Part shown: positions 1 to 7,045 of the stretch, piece after piece
Position numbering within the stretch: the stretch's first letter is position 1
Layout of the letters: each line of letters starts with the position of its first letter
Assembly: GCA_017623675.1 (NCBI GenBank)
Contig: JAGAOO010000056.1
Span: 1-64,000 of the forward strand
From: Lachnospiraceae bacterium
GTDB taxonomy: Bacteria; Bacillota; Clostridia; Lachnospirales; Lachnospiraceae
Direction of reading: 5' to 3'
DNA: 64,000 bases
Made by a program: the position numbers and the translations under genes
Notes under the pieces: model-generated
What the model saw: only the letters and a program-made list of their open reading frames with translations
Databases searched by the model: none
What the model was told of the DNA's origin: nothing

Positions 1-1
1 A

Positions 2-226
2 TGGACTGTGGAAGGTAATACAGTAAAGGTTTCTGTTGGTTCAGTAGAGCATCCAATGGTAGAAGCTCATTATATTGAATGGGTATCTTTACAGACAAAA
101 TCCGGAAATCAAAGAAAGGTGTTAAAGCCAGGTGATGCACCGGAAGTATGCTTTGCCATTTCTGAAGGTGATGAAGTAGAAGCTGTATATGCATACTGCA
201 ACCTTCATGGATTATGGAAATCATAA
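2..226 (+). CDS. Desulfoferrodoxin (superoxide reductase), C-terminal part
   Basis: The reading frame is open from the window edge, so the 5' part lies outside. The 74 visible residues are the C-terminal superoxide reductase domain, which reduces superoxide to peroxide in the cytoplasm of anaerobes. HPM, then AHYIEW, and finally CNLHGLWK near the end supply the His and Cys ligands expected for the pentacoordinate Fe(His)4Cys centre II. Whether the N-terminal rubredoxin-like centre I is present cannot be seen. The GTG at position 8 is internal to the domain and is not a credible start. No terminator with a T-run follows; a GAGAC-rich hairpin lies about 105 bases downstream. Confidence 0.9.
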   Translation, partial: WTVEGNTVKVSVGSVEHPMVEAHYIEWVSLQTKSGNQRKVLKPGDAPEVCFAISEGDEVEAVYAYCNLHGLWKS

Positions 227-332
227 TTGATATGCCTTGCTTGATACGTAAATGGCTACAGCTTATATGTTGTGACCGTTTTGTGTATAAATAAAAGAGA
301 ATTGATAAGATAAAAGCAAATAGAACTAATAA

Positions 333-374
333 TAGTCTCACTAGTCTCAAATTACTATGAGACTGGTGAGACCA
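333..374. repeat. GAGAC-rich inverted repeat
   Basis: A 17-base arm at 333-349 pairs with 358-374 with two mismatches and an 8-base loop. The arms are built of the pentamer GAGAC or its complement, and a further copy follows at 379-383. There is no T-run on the plus strand, so it is a weak terminator for the desulfoferrodoxin gene at best. It sits between that gene and the minus-strand small gene, at the edge of the accessory patch. Confidence 0.6.
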
Positions 375-420
375 ATATGAGACTGACTAAAGCAAAATAT
401 TTCCTCAACTTGGGGAACAA

Positions 421-672
421 TTAATTAAATTCATTCATCGCATCCACATAATCTTGTAAGCCGTTTTCTTTCAATGCCAGTTTGGCATATAGCAGAGGTG
501 ATTCCTCTGCCAGCCTGTACAGATATACAATATCAGTCGGATTATCAAAGATAACAGAGGAATTACATTCCTTGCAACAGATAACAAGAATGGAGTTCTC
601 TCCGGTATTGACGATAATGGAGTCTGTGGTGGGTTCATACATACCGAAGTGAAAATTAAGATTGTTGTTCAT
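421..672 (-). CDS. Small hypothetical protein (83 aa)
   Basis: I do not recognise this gene with certainty. The start at 672 was chosen over an upstream in-frame ATG because a GGGAGGG ribosome site lies a few bases before it. The protein is acidic and has two adjacent cysteines and another nearby (ICCKECN). Its end (SPLLYAKLALKENGLQDYV) resembles the ending of the DUF6061 small proteins often carried on Clostridial mobile elements; that resemblance is from memory and weak. It overlaps by 17 bases the end of a small broken reading frame just upstream, which suggests a two-gene unit. It lies in the accessory patch with HicAB and a truncated repressor. Confidence 0.5.
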   Translation of the reverse strand: MNNNLNFHFGMYEPTTDSIIVNTGENSILVICCKECNSSVIFDNPTDIVYLYRLAEESPLLYAKLALKENGLQDYVDAMNEFN

Positions 673-828
673 GGCAGTCTCCCTCCCACAGATATTTTGC
701 ACCATCCAGTAGGTCAATAATAGCTGTTAGCATATTGGTGTATTCAGTTTGTAATTCTCTTATGTCTTCCGAAGAAGGAAATGTATCTTGAATGTCACCA
801 GTTATTTTAATTTTGCTTTATTTATCAT
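656..828 (-). pseudogene. Frameshifted small reading frame upstream of the 83-aa gene
   Basis: An ATG at 828 opens an eight-codon frame that stops after MINKAKLK. A one-base shift at the A-rich stretch continues directly into an open frame, starting ITGDIQDTFPSSEDI and running to a stop at 656-658. The joined product would be about 57 residues, acidic and helical, with no start codon of its own in the second frame. Its end overlaps the start of the next gene, as in a translationally coupled pair. It may be a recent frameshift, a programmed shift or chance. Confidence 0.35.
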
Positions 829-924
829 AGGTATAGCCTTAAGGAAGAGAAAAAATTGAGAGTACCTGCCTGTTTTCTTTATATTCTCATTATTCTGTTT
901 TCTGAAAAGCAGTAGTGTTAATTG

Positions 925-1173
925 CTACTGTTCCTCTATGATTCTTTGGCAATATGATAATAGGCGTTTTTTCATTTCTGAATCAGAATTCCTATATTGC
1001 TGAATTAAGAAAAATAACTCGGGCGCAGTCTCAGATTTTATTAAATAGCTATTCGGATTTGGATTATTTGTTTTTCCGATAAGGTAAGCAGTTGATGTGG
1101 CAAGTATATCTGCCATAATTTGAATGACATGAATGGATGGGGTGCGCTCACCGGATTCATATCTCAAATAAGC
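925..1173 (-). pseudogene. 5'-truncated XRE-family repressor remnant
   Basis: The stretch AYLRYESGERTPSIHVIQ followed by MADILATSTAYLIGKT is the second half of an XRE helix-turn-helix domain (recognition helix, then the helices before the linker), with a C-terminal helical tail. The first two helices of the domain are missing: the residues encoded upstream, towards 1230, do not fit the family and run into an AT-rich promoter-like region. The gene has therefore lost its 5' end, and the remaining ORF uses a fortuitous start. Without helices 1-2 it should not bind DNA normally. Confidence 0.6.
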
Positions 1174-1258
1174 AAATTGTATCACATTTTTATTGAATAT
1201 ACCATTGAAATAGTATAATATATATATCAATAGTATATATAAAAAGGGGATGTATTGT

Positions 1259-1855
1259 ATGGGACTGGACCAAACTTTAAATTGGATAGGTGAGCCATCT
1301 AAGAGTCAAATTGAAAGGCTTAAACATAAGAACCTGTCAGAGTTTAATTACACAACAGGAATGAGTTACATATCAGAAGAAGATTATCATGATGGACGGT
1401 ATCAATATATACGTAAGTACATGATTCCAGAGGAAGTATACTTGAAAGATTTGGATTGGATGTTGCTTAAATCAGACTGCGGAATGCCGGTTGATGCACA
1501 TATTTGTGGGTTGGGACCCAATAGTATTAAGTTTGGAGAGGCTGTAAATGTAGGAGATGTAAAGGAATTCCACATTAACGTATATGATGAAAGATATTGG
1601 AAACCGGTACTGAGTACTCAGTATTTCTTTTTATGTGATGAAGTGTATGAATGGAGAAATAATTATAGTATTCAAGAATTATTTGATACTGCATTCCCGG
1701 ATGAATGGTGCGAGTACAAGAAGAAATATAGTGCTTTTAACTGTGGATATTATCCGATAGTAGACTTATTGGGTAATATGCATAAGGCGGATCCTGATTT
1801 CGCGAAAAAATATCACGAGGGAATCGACAATATATTTTATAAAGGTTATTGGTGA
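1259..1855 (+). CDS. Hypothetical protein (198 aa)
   Basis: I do not recognise a domain. The ATG at 1259 is preferred over the in-frame ATG at 1250 because AAAAAGGGGA ends 9 bases before it. The protein begins MGLDQTLNWIG and is rich in Tyr, Trp and Asp; there is no signal peptide and no membrane segment. A TATAAT box at 1214-1219 lies at a suitable distance upstream. It sits next to the truncated repressor and HicAB, so it may be element cargo; small phage and plasmid proteins often begin in a similar MGLD way, but I infer no function from that. Confidence 0.6.
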   Translation: MGLDQTLNWIGEPSKSQIERLKHKNLSEFNYTTGMSYISEEDYHDGRYQYIRKYMIPEEVYLKDLDWMLLKSDCGMPVDAHICGLGPNSIKFGEAVNVGDVKEFHINVYDERYWKPVLSTQYFFLCDEVYEWRNNYSIQELFDTAFPDEWCEYKKKYSAFNCGYYPIVDLLGNMHKADPDFAKKYHEGIDNIFYKGYW

Positions 1856-1878
1856 GATGAAAAAGAAATCAGAATTTG

Positions 1879-1907
1879 TTGACACCATATATGGCACCAC
1901 GTATAAT
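1879..1907 (+). promoter_or_regulatory. Consensus sigma-A promoter of hicAB with internal palindrome
   Basis: TTGACA at 1879-1884 and TATAAT at 1902-1907 are both perfect, with a 17-base spacer. The spacer contains the 10-base palindrome CCATATATGG at 1885-1894, directly after the -35 box. HicAB operons are normally repressed by the HicB C-terminal DNA-binding domain, so the palindrome is a candidate operator; that part is inference. Confidence 0.8.
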
Positions 1908-1926
1908 ATAGACAGGAGGCATGAAA

Positions 1927-2184
1927 ATGTCGAAATGGGATAAACTAATAGTGCGTATATGCAATTTGTCGAATGATCTTCGCTTCGATGAATTGAAAAA
2001 AGTATTGGAGAGTTACGGATATGAGATGTACGCTCCAAGAAGTGGCAGTAGTCATTATACATTTAGAAAACAGGGTTGCCAGCCTATTACAATTCCAAAA
2101 CATGAACCAATAAAAAAGATATATGTAGAGATGGTAAAGCAAATTGTAGAAAGTGAGGCGGATCATGATGAAGACACTAAATGA
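1927..2184 (+). CDS. hicA: HicA-type mRNA interferase toxin
   Basis: This small basic protein (85 aa) has the HicA double-stranded-RNA-binding-like fold signature: FDELKKVLESYGYE, then the conserved glycine-serine-histidine in SGSSHYTFRK, and ITIPKHEPIK. The histidine in GSSH is the family catalytic residue. HicA toxins cleave mRNA until neutralised by HicB. The ATG at 1927 is chosen because AGGAGG at 1914-1919 is 7 bases upstream; the ATG at 1921 is too close. The gene overlaps hicB by about 20 bases, typical of a coupled toxin-antitoxin operon behind a perfect promoter. Confidence 0.88.
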   Translation: MSKWDKLIVRICNLSNDLRFDELKKVLESYGYEMYAPRSGSSHYTFRKQGCQPITIPKHEPIKKIYVEMVKQIVESEADHDEDTK

Positions 2185-2551
2185 TTATATATCAATGTCC
2201 TACCGTATGGAGATTGTGGAAGATAAGGATGAAGGTGGTTTTGTGGTTTCTTATCCGGATCTTCCTGGATGCATTACTTGTGGTGAAACGATTGAAAGTG
2301 CAGTGGAAAATGCATTAGATGCCAAAAGAGCATGGCTTGAAGCAGCGATTGAGGAAGGAATTGAAATTCATGAACCAGATAGTCTTGAAGATTATTCTGG
2401 GCAATTTAAACTGAGAATACCACGCAGCTTACACAGAGCATTGGCTGAGCATTCACAGAGAGAGGGCGTTAGCATGAATCAATATTGTGTATATCTTCTT
2501 TCGAAGAATGATGCGATACATGCAAAATCCGGAACTTGCAAAGCTCATTGA
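2165..2551 (+). CDS. hicB: HicB-family antitoxin
   Basis: Two domains are visible in 128 residues. The N-terminal HicB-like RNase H-related fold is marked by GGFVVSYPDLPGCITCGET. The C-terminal ribbon-helix-helix type segment, FKLRIPRSLHRALAEHSQRE followed by VSMNQYCVYLLS, should bind the operon promoter. HicB neutralises HicA and autoregulates. GAGG at 2155-2158 gives suitable spacing to ATG 2165 or ATG 2168; the upstream in-frame GTG at 2153 has no ribosome site. The length is usual for the family, so the module looks intact. Confidence 0.88.
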   Translation: MMKTLNDYISMSYRMEIVEDKDEGGFVVSYPDLPGCITCGETIESAVENALDAKRAWLEAAIEEGIEIHEPDSLEDYSGQFKLRIPRSLHRALAEHSQREGVSMNQYCVYLLSKNDAIHAKSGTCKAH

Positions 2552-2639
2552 AATTAGTGATATCTTTGCTTGCAAGCTTGATATGCTTAAGTAGGAAGTC
2601 CTTCTGTGGGATGACCGTCATGTTCCCTGGCTGAGTTTC

Positions 2640-2667
2640 TTGACATGATTTGCCCCAAAGTGATAAA
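2640..2667 (+). promoter_or_regulatory. Candidate promoter for the EAL protein
   Basis: TTGACA at 2640-2645 is followed after 16 bases by GATAAA at 2662-2667. It lies about 80 bases before the ATG at 2747. The -10 match is only moderate. Confidence 0.5.
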
Positions 2668-2746
2668 ATTTGGTTTATAAGTAGTTCATTAGTATCTTAG
2701 TAGTTTTCTAAACGACATGACACCTACAATAAGGAGATGAAGCCAA

Positions 2747-4684
2747 ATGACATTTAATGTGACCGCAGAATGTATTGCTATGTACATATCCCTGATAATA
2801 GGTATCTCCGTTTCGCTCAGCGTAGCTAAGTGGAACAGCGAAAAAAGAGTGTTCGTAGCCTGTGCCTTTTCGATTTCACTAAGTTCATTTTGTAATATAC
2901 TTTCCGCGTTTTTTATAAATAATTACGGTATAGTGCCTGTTTGGGTAAATTATACCGTGACTATGCTGTATTTTGCACTCCTGTTTATCACTCTTGCTAT
3001 ATTTTTCGTGTATTTCCTAATTATCATTGAACGGGAGGACTCCGTTTGGAAAAATCGTTATACAAAGGCAGTTGTTATTCCACTGTGCGTGGCTCTTGCA
3101 ATAGTATTTACCACACCCTTTACAAAGCTTCTGTTCAGCTTTGATGAAAGCGGCTATGTGCGTGGAAAGCTTAGCAAAATAACCTACGCAGTTATGTTAT
3201 ATATGGCTTGTCTGATTGCTTACGTCGCTTTGAAAAACGGTAAAAAAAGTACCTTTAGAGTAAAAATACTTGTATCATTTTTTCCAATCCTTGCCGGAAT
3301 GGTAATGTTGGTGCAGCTTTATGCAAGCAACATACTTCTTACCGGAACTGCTGCTCTCGGTCCGCTTATTATGATGTTTTTGTTTCTGGGTACCGATATC
3401 GTGAACATCGACAGCAGTACGGGCTTTTTCGGAAGCAGGAGCTTTTCTGAAGCTGTAGCCAAACGGCTTCAGAAGAATTGCAGTTTCTTCTGTGTGCTGC
3501 TGAACGTGAATAACTCTCAGGAACTTAAAGAAGCCTTAGGCAGACAAAAGCATAGGCAGCTTATCACTCTTGCTGCAGTTAAATTAGAGGATGTCATGCC
3601 CAGAGTGCCTTCATTCCGATATTCTGAGAACAAATTTGCTTTTATTTTCGATAATATGTCTTCGGAGGATATAGAAGAGATAATTTCCGCTATGAAAAAA
3701 GCGCTTGAGCAGGAATTCACTTTCGACAACACAGTTATCAGATACAGTGTAAGCATAGCGGCTGTCAGTTATCCCGATCAGGCTGAAACCACCGAACAGC
3801 TCACCGAGCTTCTGGAATACTGTGCTCTTCAGGCAAAGAAGAGCAGGACCTCGAATATCTGTTACTGTGACGACAGAATTCTTGCAAACATACGCCGCAA
3901 AAAAGAGATAACCGATATACTCAAACGAGAGCTGAACTCAGATGAGAATAACTTCGAACTGTTCTATCAGCCTATTTACGAGGTTGCAAGCGGAAGATTC
4001 CGCACAGCGGAGGCTCTTGTCCGTCTGAATAAAACGGAAATAGGTCCTATATATCCTGATGAATTTATACCGATAGCCGAAGAAATGGGACTGATAGTAC
4101 GTCTGGGAGAAATAGTGCTGGAAAAAGCCTGCTGCTTTATCTCAGAGCTGATTAAGGAAAATATCGACTTTGAAGCCATTTCCGTCAATTTTTCCGTTCA
4201 GCAGATAATGTGCAATGATATTGTTGAAAAAGTCGTCAATACGGTACATAAGTATGATATTCCCCCCGAAAAGCTGCGGATAGAAATCACCGAAAGCGTT
4301 ATCATAGATAATTTCAGCTATGTCAAAAGGATGATGAACGAACTTGGAAACATCGGCATTAAATTCTATATGGACGATTTCGGCACAGGCTATTCCAATC
4401 TTTCCAATATGATAGAGCTTCCTTTTGAATATCTGAAAATAGACAAATCCCTTGTCTACAGTGCTGAAAAATCCGACAAGGCATTCTTTATCCTCACATT
4501 CATTTCGCAGGCTTTCGTCAAGCAGAACGTAAAGGTACTTACCGAAGGCGTAGAGACCGAAAATCAGGAAAAGATAGTGGACACTATTGGTGCTTCCTAC
4601 ATTCAGGGCTTCCGTTTTGCAAGACCTGTGAACGGAGATATTGCAAAGGAGTATTTCCTCGGCATAAGAAATGACGCAAAATAA
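2747..4684 (+). CDS. Membrane GGDEF-EAL protein, likely c-di-GMP phosphodiesterase
   Basis: The first 220 residues hold about seven hydrophobic segments, an N-terminal membrane sensor. A GGDEF-like domain follows (225-385), but the signature position reads YSENKFAF, so it should not make c-di-GMP. The EAL domain (395-640) is intact in the motifs I can read: EALVRL near 421, IEITES, DDFGTGYSNL near 543, KIDKSLV and EGVET near 601. The expected role is c-di-GMP hydrolysis to pGpG at the membrane. Codon and base use differ visibly from neighbouring genes (more C- and G-ending codons, such as CCC, CTG and CGC), which suggests transfer from another Clostridial lineage. It is followed closely by a terminator. 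Confidence 0.85.
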   Translation: MTFNVTAECIAMYISLIIGISVSLSVAKWNSEKRVFVACAFSISLSSFCNILSAFFINNYGIVPVWVNYTVTMLYFALLFITLAIFFVYFLIIIEREDSVWKNRYTKAVVIPLCVALAIVFTTPFTKLLFSFDESGYVRGKLSKITYAVMLYMACLIAYVALKNGKKSTFRVKILVSFFPILAGMVMLVQLYASNILLTGTAALGPLIMMFLFLGTDIVNIDSSTGFFGSRSFSEAVAKRLQKNCSFFCVLLNVNNSQELKEALGRQKHRQLITLAAVKLEDVMPRVPSFRYSENKFAFIFDNMSSEDIEEIISAMKKALEQEFTFDNTVIRYSVSIAAVSYPDQAETTEQLTELLEYCALQAKKSRTSNICYCDDRILANIRRKKEITDILKRELNSDENNFELFYQPIYEVASGRFRTAEALVRLNKTEIGPIYPDEFIPIAEEMGLIVRLGEIVLEKACCFISELIKENIDFEAISVNFSVQQIMCNDIVEKVVNTVHKYDIPPEKLRIEITESVIIDNFSYVKRMMNELGNIGIKFYMDDFGTGYSNLSNMIELPFEYLKIDKSLVYSAEKSDKAFFILTFISQAFVKQNVKVLTEGVETENQEKIVDTIGASYIQGFRFARPVNGDIAKEYFLGIRNDAK

Positions 4685-4701
4685 TGACTAAATGAAGAAA
4701 A

Positions 4702-4744
4702 AAAGACCTTGAAATGCGTACGATTCGCACTTCAAGGTCTTTCA
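4702..4744 (+). terminator. Intrinsic terminator after the EAL gene
   Basis: AAGACCTTGAA at 4703-4713 pairs with TTCAAGGTCTT at 4731-4741, with further pairing (GCG/CGC) in the apical part, and TTTC follows. On the other strand a T-run (TTTTTTCTTC) follows the stem, so it may also end the convergent symporter transcript. Confidence 0.75.
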
Positions 4745-4803
4745 TTATGGGCGCCTTACGACGCACGTTTTTCAAAGATAATATGATATGTATTGTTTCA
4801 TCC

Positions 4804-6333
4804 TTATTCAGCTTCTTCTTCTGACGTGGCCTTTGCGATTGCTTCTGCCTGCATTTTCTGAATGTCAGGGAATACAGAAAGCATAGGTTCCTCCTTTGAA
4901 CCGTGGAAATGACGAGCGATGTAATTCTTGGTTGTCTTTGCAACCTGTGGCGAAAGTACCAGTACACCAATAAGGTTAGGAAGCATCATAAGACCATTAA
5001 AGGTATCGGAAATATCCCATGCAAGCTGAGCTGTCATAACAGAACCGGCAAGAACAATGATTACAAACAGTATTCTGTAAGGCAGTACCGCTTTGTCACC
5101 GAATAGATAACGGCATGCGGTTGCTCCATAATGACTCCAACCAAGTACTGTTGAGTATGCAAAAAGTAAAATAGCAATTGCAATAAAGCCGCGGCCAACA
5201 TCACCGAATACCTGACCAAATGCATAACTCATAAGATTTGAGGAACCACCGATTGAATTAAGTATTTCCTCGTTTGCAAGACCTGTTGTTAAATCAATTG
5301 CACCGGATCCAAGTAAAACGAGAGCTGTAAGCGTACATACAATAATAGTGTCTGCAAATACTTCAAAAATACCCCACATACCCTGGCGTACAGGCTCCTT
5401 AACGTTTGAACTGGAGTGAACCATAACGGATGAACCAAGACCGGCTTCATTGGAGAATACACCACGTTTGAAGCCCATCTTCATTGCAAGTGCAAGACCG
5501 GCACCAAAGCCACCACCTGCAACTGCTTTGAGTGAAAATGCACCCTTAAAGATTGCAGCAAAGATAGCGGGTACGGAAGTGATATTCATGCAGATGATAA
5601 CGATAGCACCAACGAAATAGAGAATTACCATGAAAGGAACAATCTTCTCAGTAATGGTAGCAACTCTTTTTAATCCTCCAATGATTACGATACCGATTGC
5701 GAGCACAAGGAAAATACCAATAGCGATTTTAGGTATGCCAAAAGCACCATTCACATTTGATACCATAGAGTTAACCTGACTCATGTTACCAATACCAAAG
5801 GAAGCAAGTAAACAAAACAGAGAGAACAGCCATGCAAGAACGGCACCGATTTGCTTACAATGCCTCTTTGCACCGAGTCCGTCGCGAAGGTAATACATGG
5901 CACCACCATGCCATTCTCCATTCTGGTCTTTTTTTCGATAGAGAATACCAAGAACATTTTCAGAAAAGTTAGTCATCATGCCAAAGAAGGCGATAACCCA
6001 CATCCAAAATACTGCGCCGGGACCTCCGGTTGCAATTGCGCCGGCTACACCTACAATGTTACCGGTTCCGACTGTAGCAGCGAGAGCGGTACACAAGGAT
6101 TGGAATTGTGATATGGATTTGTCTTTTGTATGACCTGTAACGTGCTTATCCTTTACAATGGCACCAAGTGTGTTCTTAAACCAATGTGGCAAGTGTGTAA
6201 CTTGGAAGAATTTGGTTACAAAGGTCATAATAATCCCGGTTAATCCCAAAAGAATCAGAGCGGGCCATCCCCAGACGACATTGTTAATGACGCCGTTTAC
6301 TTTTGTTACTACTTCTACTATCGTTTCAATCAT
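4804..6333 (-). CDS. Sodium:alanine/glycine symporter (AGCS family)
   Basis: This 509-residue integral membrane protein has the AGCS hallmarks: GTGNIVGVAGAIATGGPGAV (roughly residues 90-110), WMWVIAFFGMMTNFSE, and NEAGLGSS further on. The family couples Na+ (or H+) influx to uptake of alanine, glycine or sometimes glutamine. The ATG at 6333 is preferred over the long upstream frame because GGGAGG lies 7 bases before it, and the family normally begins near the first membrane segment (VVWGWPALILLGL). It is a single-gene unit preceded by a 150-base structured leader with its own promoter and terminator, so expression is probably controlled by attenuation. Substrate identity within the family is not resolved. 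Confidence 0.9.
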   Translation of the reverse strand: MIETIVEVVTKVNGVINNVVWGWPALILLGLTGIIMTFVTKFFQVTHLPHWFKNTLGAIVKDKHVTGHTKDKSISQFQSLCTALAATVGTGNIVGVAGAIATGGPGAVFWMWVIAFFGMMTNFSENVLGILYRKKDQNGEWHGGAMYYLRDGLGAKRHCKQIGAVLAWLFSLFCLLASFGIGNMSQVNSMVSNVNGAFGIPKIAIGIFLVLAIGIVIIGGLKRVATITEKIVPFMVILYFVGAIVIICMNITSVPAIFAAIFKGAFSLKAVAGGGFGAGLALAMKMGFKRGVFSNEAGLGSSVMVHSSSNVKEPVRQGMWGIFEVFADTIIVCTLTALVLLGSGAIDLTTGLANEEILNSIGGSSNLMSYAFGQVFGDVGRGFIAIAILLFAYSTVLGWSHYGATACRYLFGDKAVLPYRILFVIIVLAGSVMTAQLAWDISDTFNGLMMLPNLIGVLVLSPQVAKTTKNYIARHFHGSKEEPMLSVFPDIQKMQAEAIAKATSEEEAE

Positions 6334-6482
6334 AAAGTGTCCTCCCTTTTTCTCTCTAAGTACTCTTTTGTAAATGAACAAAAAAGAAGAATCCCAATAG
6401 ATGAGATTCTTCGTCTTAGACTTAGATAAATGCATCTACTTGTTCCACGTCTTTGTGGATTTCTCAAGTAATATGAAACTGC
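6334..6482 (-). ncRNA. Structured attenuator leader (riboswitch candidate) of the symporter
   Basis: Reading the minus strand, the leader starts near 6482. TACTTG (6470-6465) pairs with CAAGTA (6442-6437), enclosing a hairpin CCAC-AAAGAC-GTGG. The 3' arm and adjacent bases, AGTAGATG at 6440-6433, can instead pair with CATCTATT at 6403-6396 in the terminator loop with one G-U, which would break the terminator. This mutually exclusive layout is typical of riboswitches. I cannot assign it to a known class; no glycine-riboswitch or T-box signature is evident. Confidence 0.5.
6380..6412 (-). terminator. Intrinsic terminator inside the symporter leader
   Basis: On the minus strand GAAGAATC (6412-6405) pairs with GATTCTTC (6393-6386), followed by six T residues at 6385-6380. 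It lies upstream of the symporter start and downstream of its promoter, so it is an attenuator rather than the end of a gene. Confidence 0.8.
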
Positions 6483-6488
6483 AATGCA

Positions 6489-6517
6489 ATTATACAACAT
6501 TTTGCATTTTTTGAAAA
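6489..6517 (-). promoter_or_regulatory. Promoter of the symporter leader
   Basis: On the minus strand TTTTCA (6517-6512), a 17-base spacer and TATAAT (6494-6489) form a good sigma-A promoter. Transcription should start near 6482, giving a leader of about 150 bases before the ATG. Confidence 0.7.
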
Positions 6518-6638
6518 GTCCCTTTTTGTAAAATTTTGCGGAACTTTTGTAAAAATGTTTTGGAAAATATCATTTCGTGTTAAAATGAAGGAGATAATTG
6601 AACCAATATTTATTATTATAGAAACGAGGACATACAAT

Positions 6639-7004
6639 ATGAAATTCCAAATGTATCACGAGAATTACAACGTATCCAATCTGGAGAAGTCTTTAGCGTT
6701 CTACGAGAAAGCACTTGGGCTTCATGAAAAGCGACGAATTAATGGCGATGGCTTTATCATTGTCTATGTGGGAAACGATGAAACTGCATTTGAACTGGAA
6801 CTGACCTGGCTGGAAGAACATCCACAGCCGTACAATCTGGGCGAATGTGAATTCCATCTTGCCTTTCATACCGATGACTACGAAGCTGCCCATAAGCTTC
6901 ATGAAGAAATGGGCTGTATCTGCTTTGAAAATCCCGCTATGGGAATTTATTTCATTACAGATCCGGACGGATACTGGCTGGAAATCGTACCGGATAAGAA
7001 ATAG
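6639..7004 (+). CDS. Glyoxalase-fold (VOC family) protein, lactoylglutathione-lyase-like
   Basis: The 121 residues span one vicinal-oxygen-chelate domain pair: a first beta-alpha-beta unit (HENYNVSNLEKSLAFYEKAL), then EFHLAFHTDDYEAAHKLHEEM and ITDPDGYWLEIVPDKK. Candidate metal ligands are the early His in HENY, the Glu in FELEL, the His in EFHL and the Glu in WLEIV, the glyoxalase I arrangement. The likely role is isomerising methylglyoxal-thiol adducts, although the thiol is unknown in this group. The ATG at 6639 follows GAGGAC; the ORF upstream of it is non-coding in character. The neighbour downstream (7046) is 41 bases away and may be co-transcribed. Confidence 0.82.
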   Translation: MKFQMYHENYNVSNLEKSLAFYEKALGLHEKRRINGDGFIIVYVGNDETAFELELTWLEEHPQPYNLGECEFHLAFHTDDYEAAHKLHEEMGCICFENPAMGIYFITDPDGYWLEIVPDKK

Positions 7005-7045
7005 ACTTTTTACAAAAGTTTGCTGACGGAATAGGAAGTGTAAAC

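Noticed and set aside
1766-2062. 98-aa ORF on the minus strand opposite hicA
   Set aside because: It spans the perfect hicAB promoter and the hicA gene in antisense, has no ribosome site and no recognisable domain.
227-2746. Intact prophage or integrative element
   Set aside because: Only a toxin-antitoxin pair, small orphans and a broken repressor are present; no integrase, structural or mobilisation genes and no paired attachment sites are visible.
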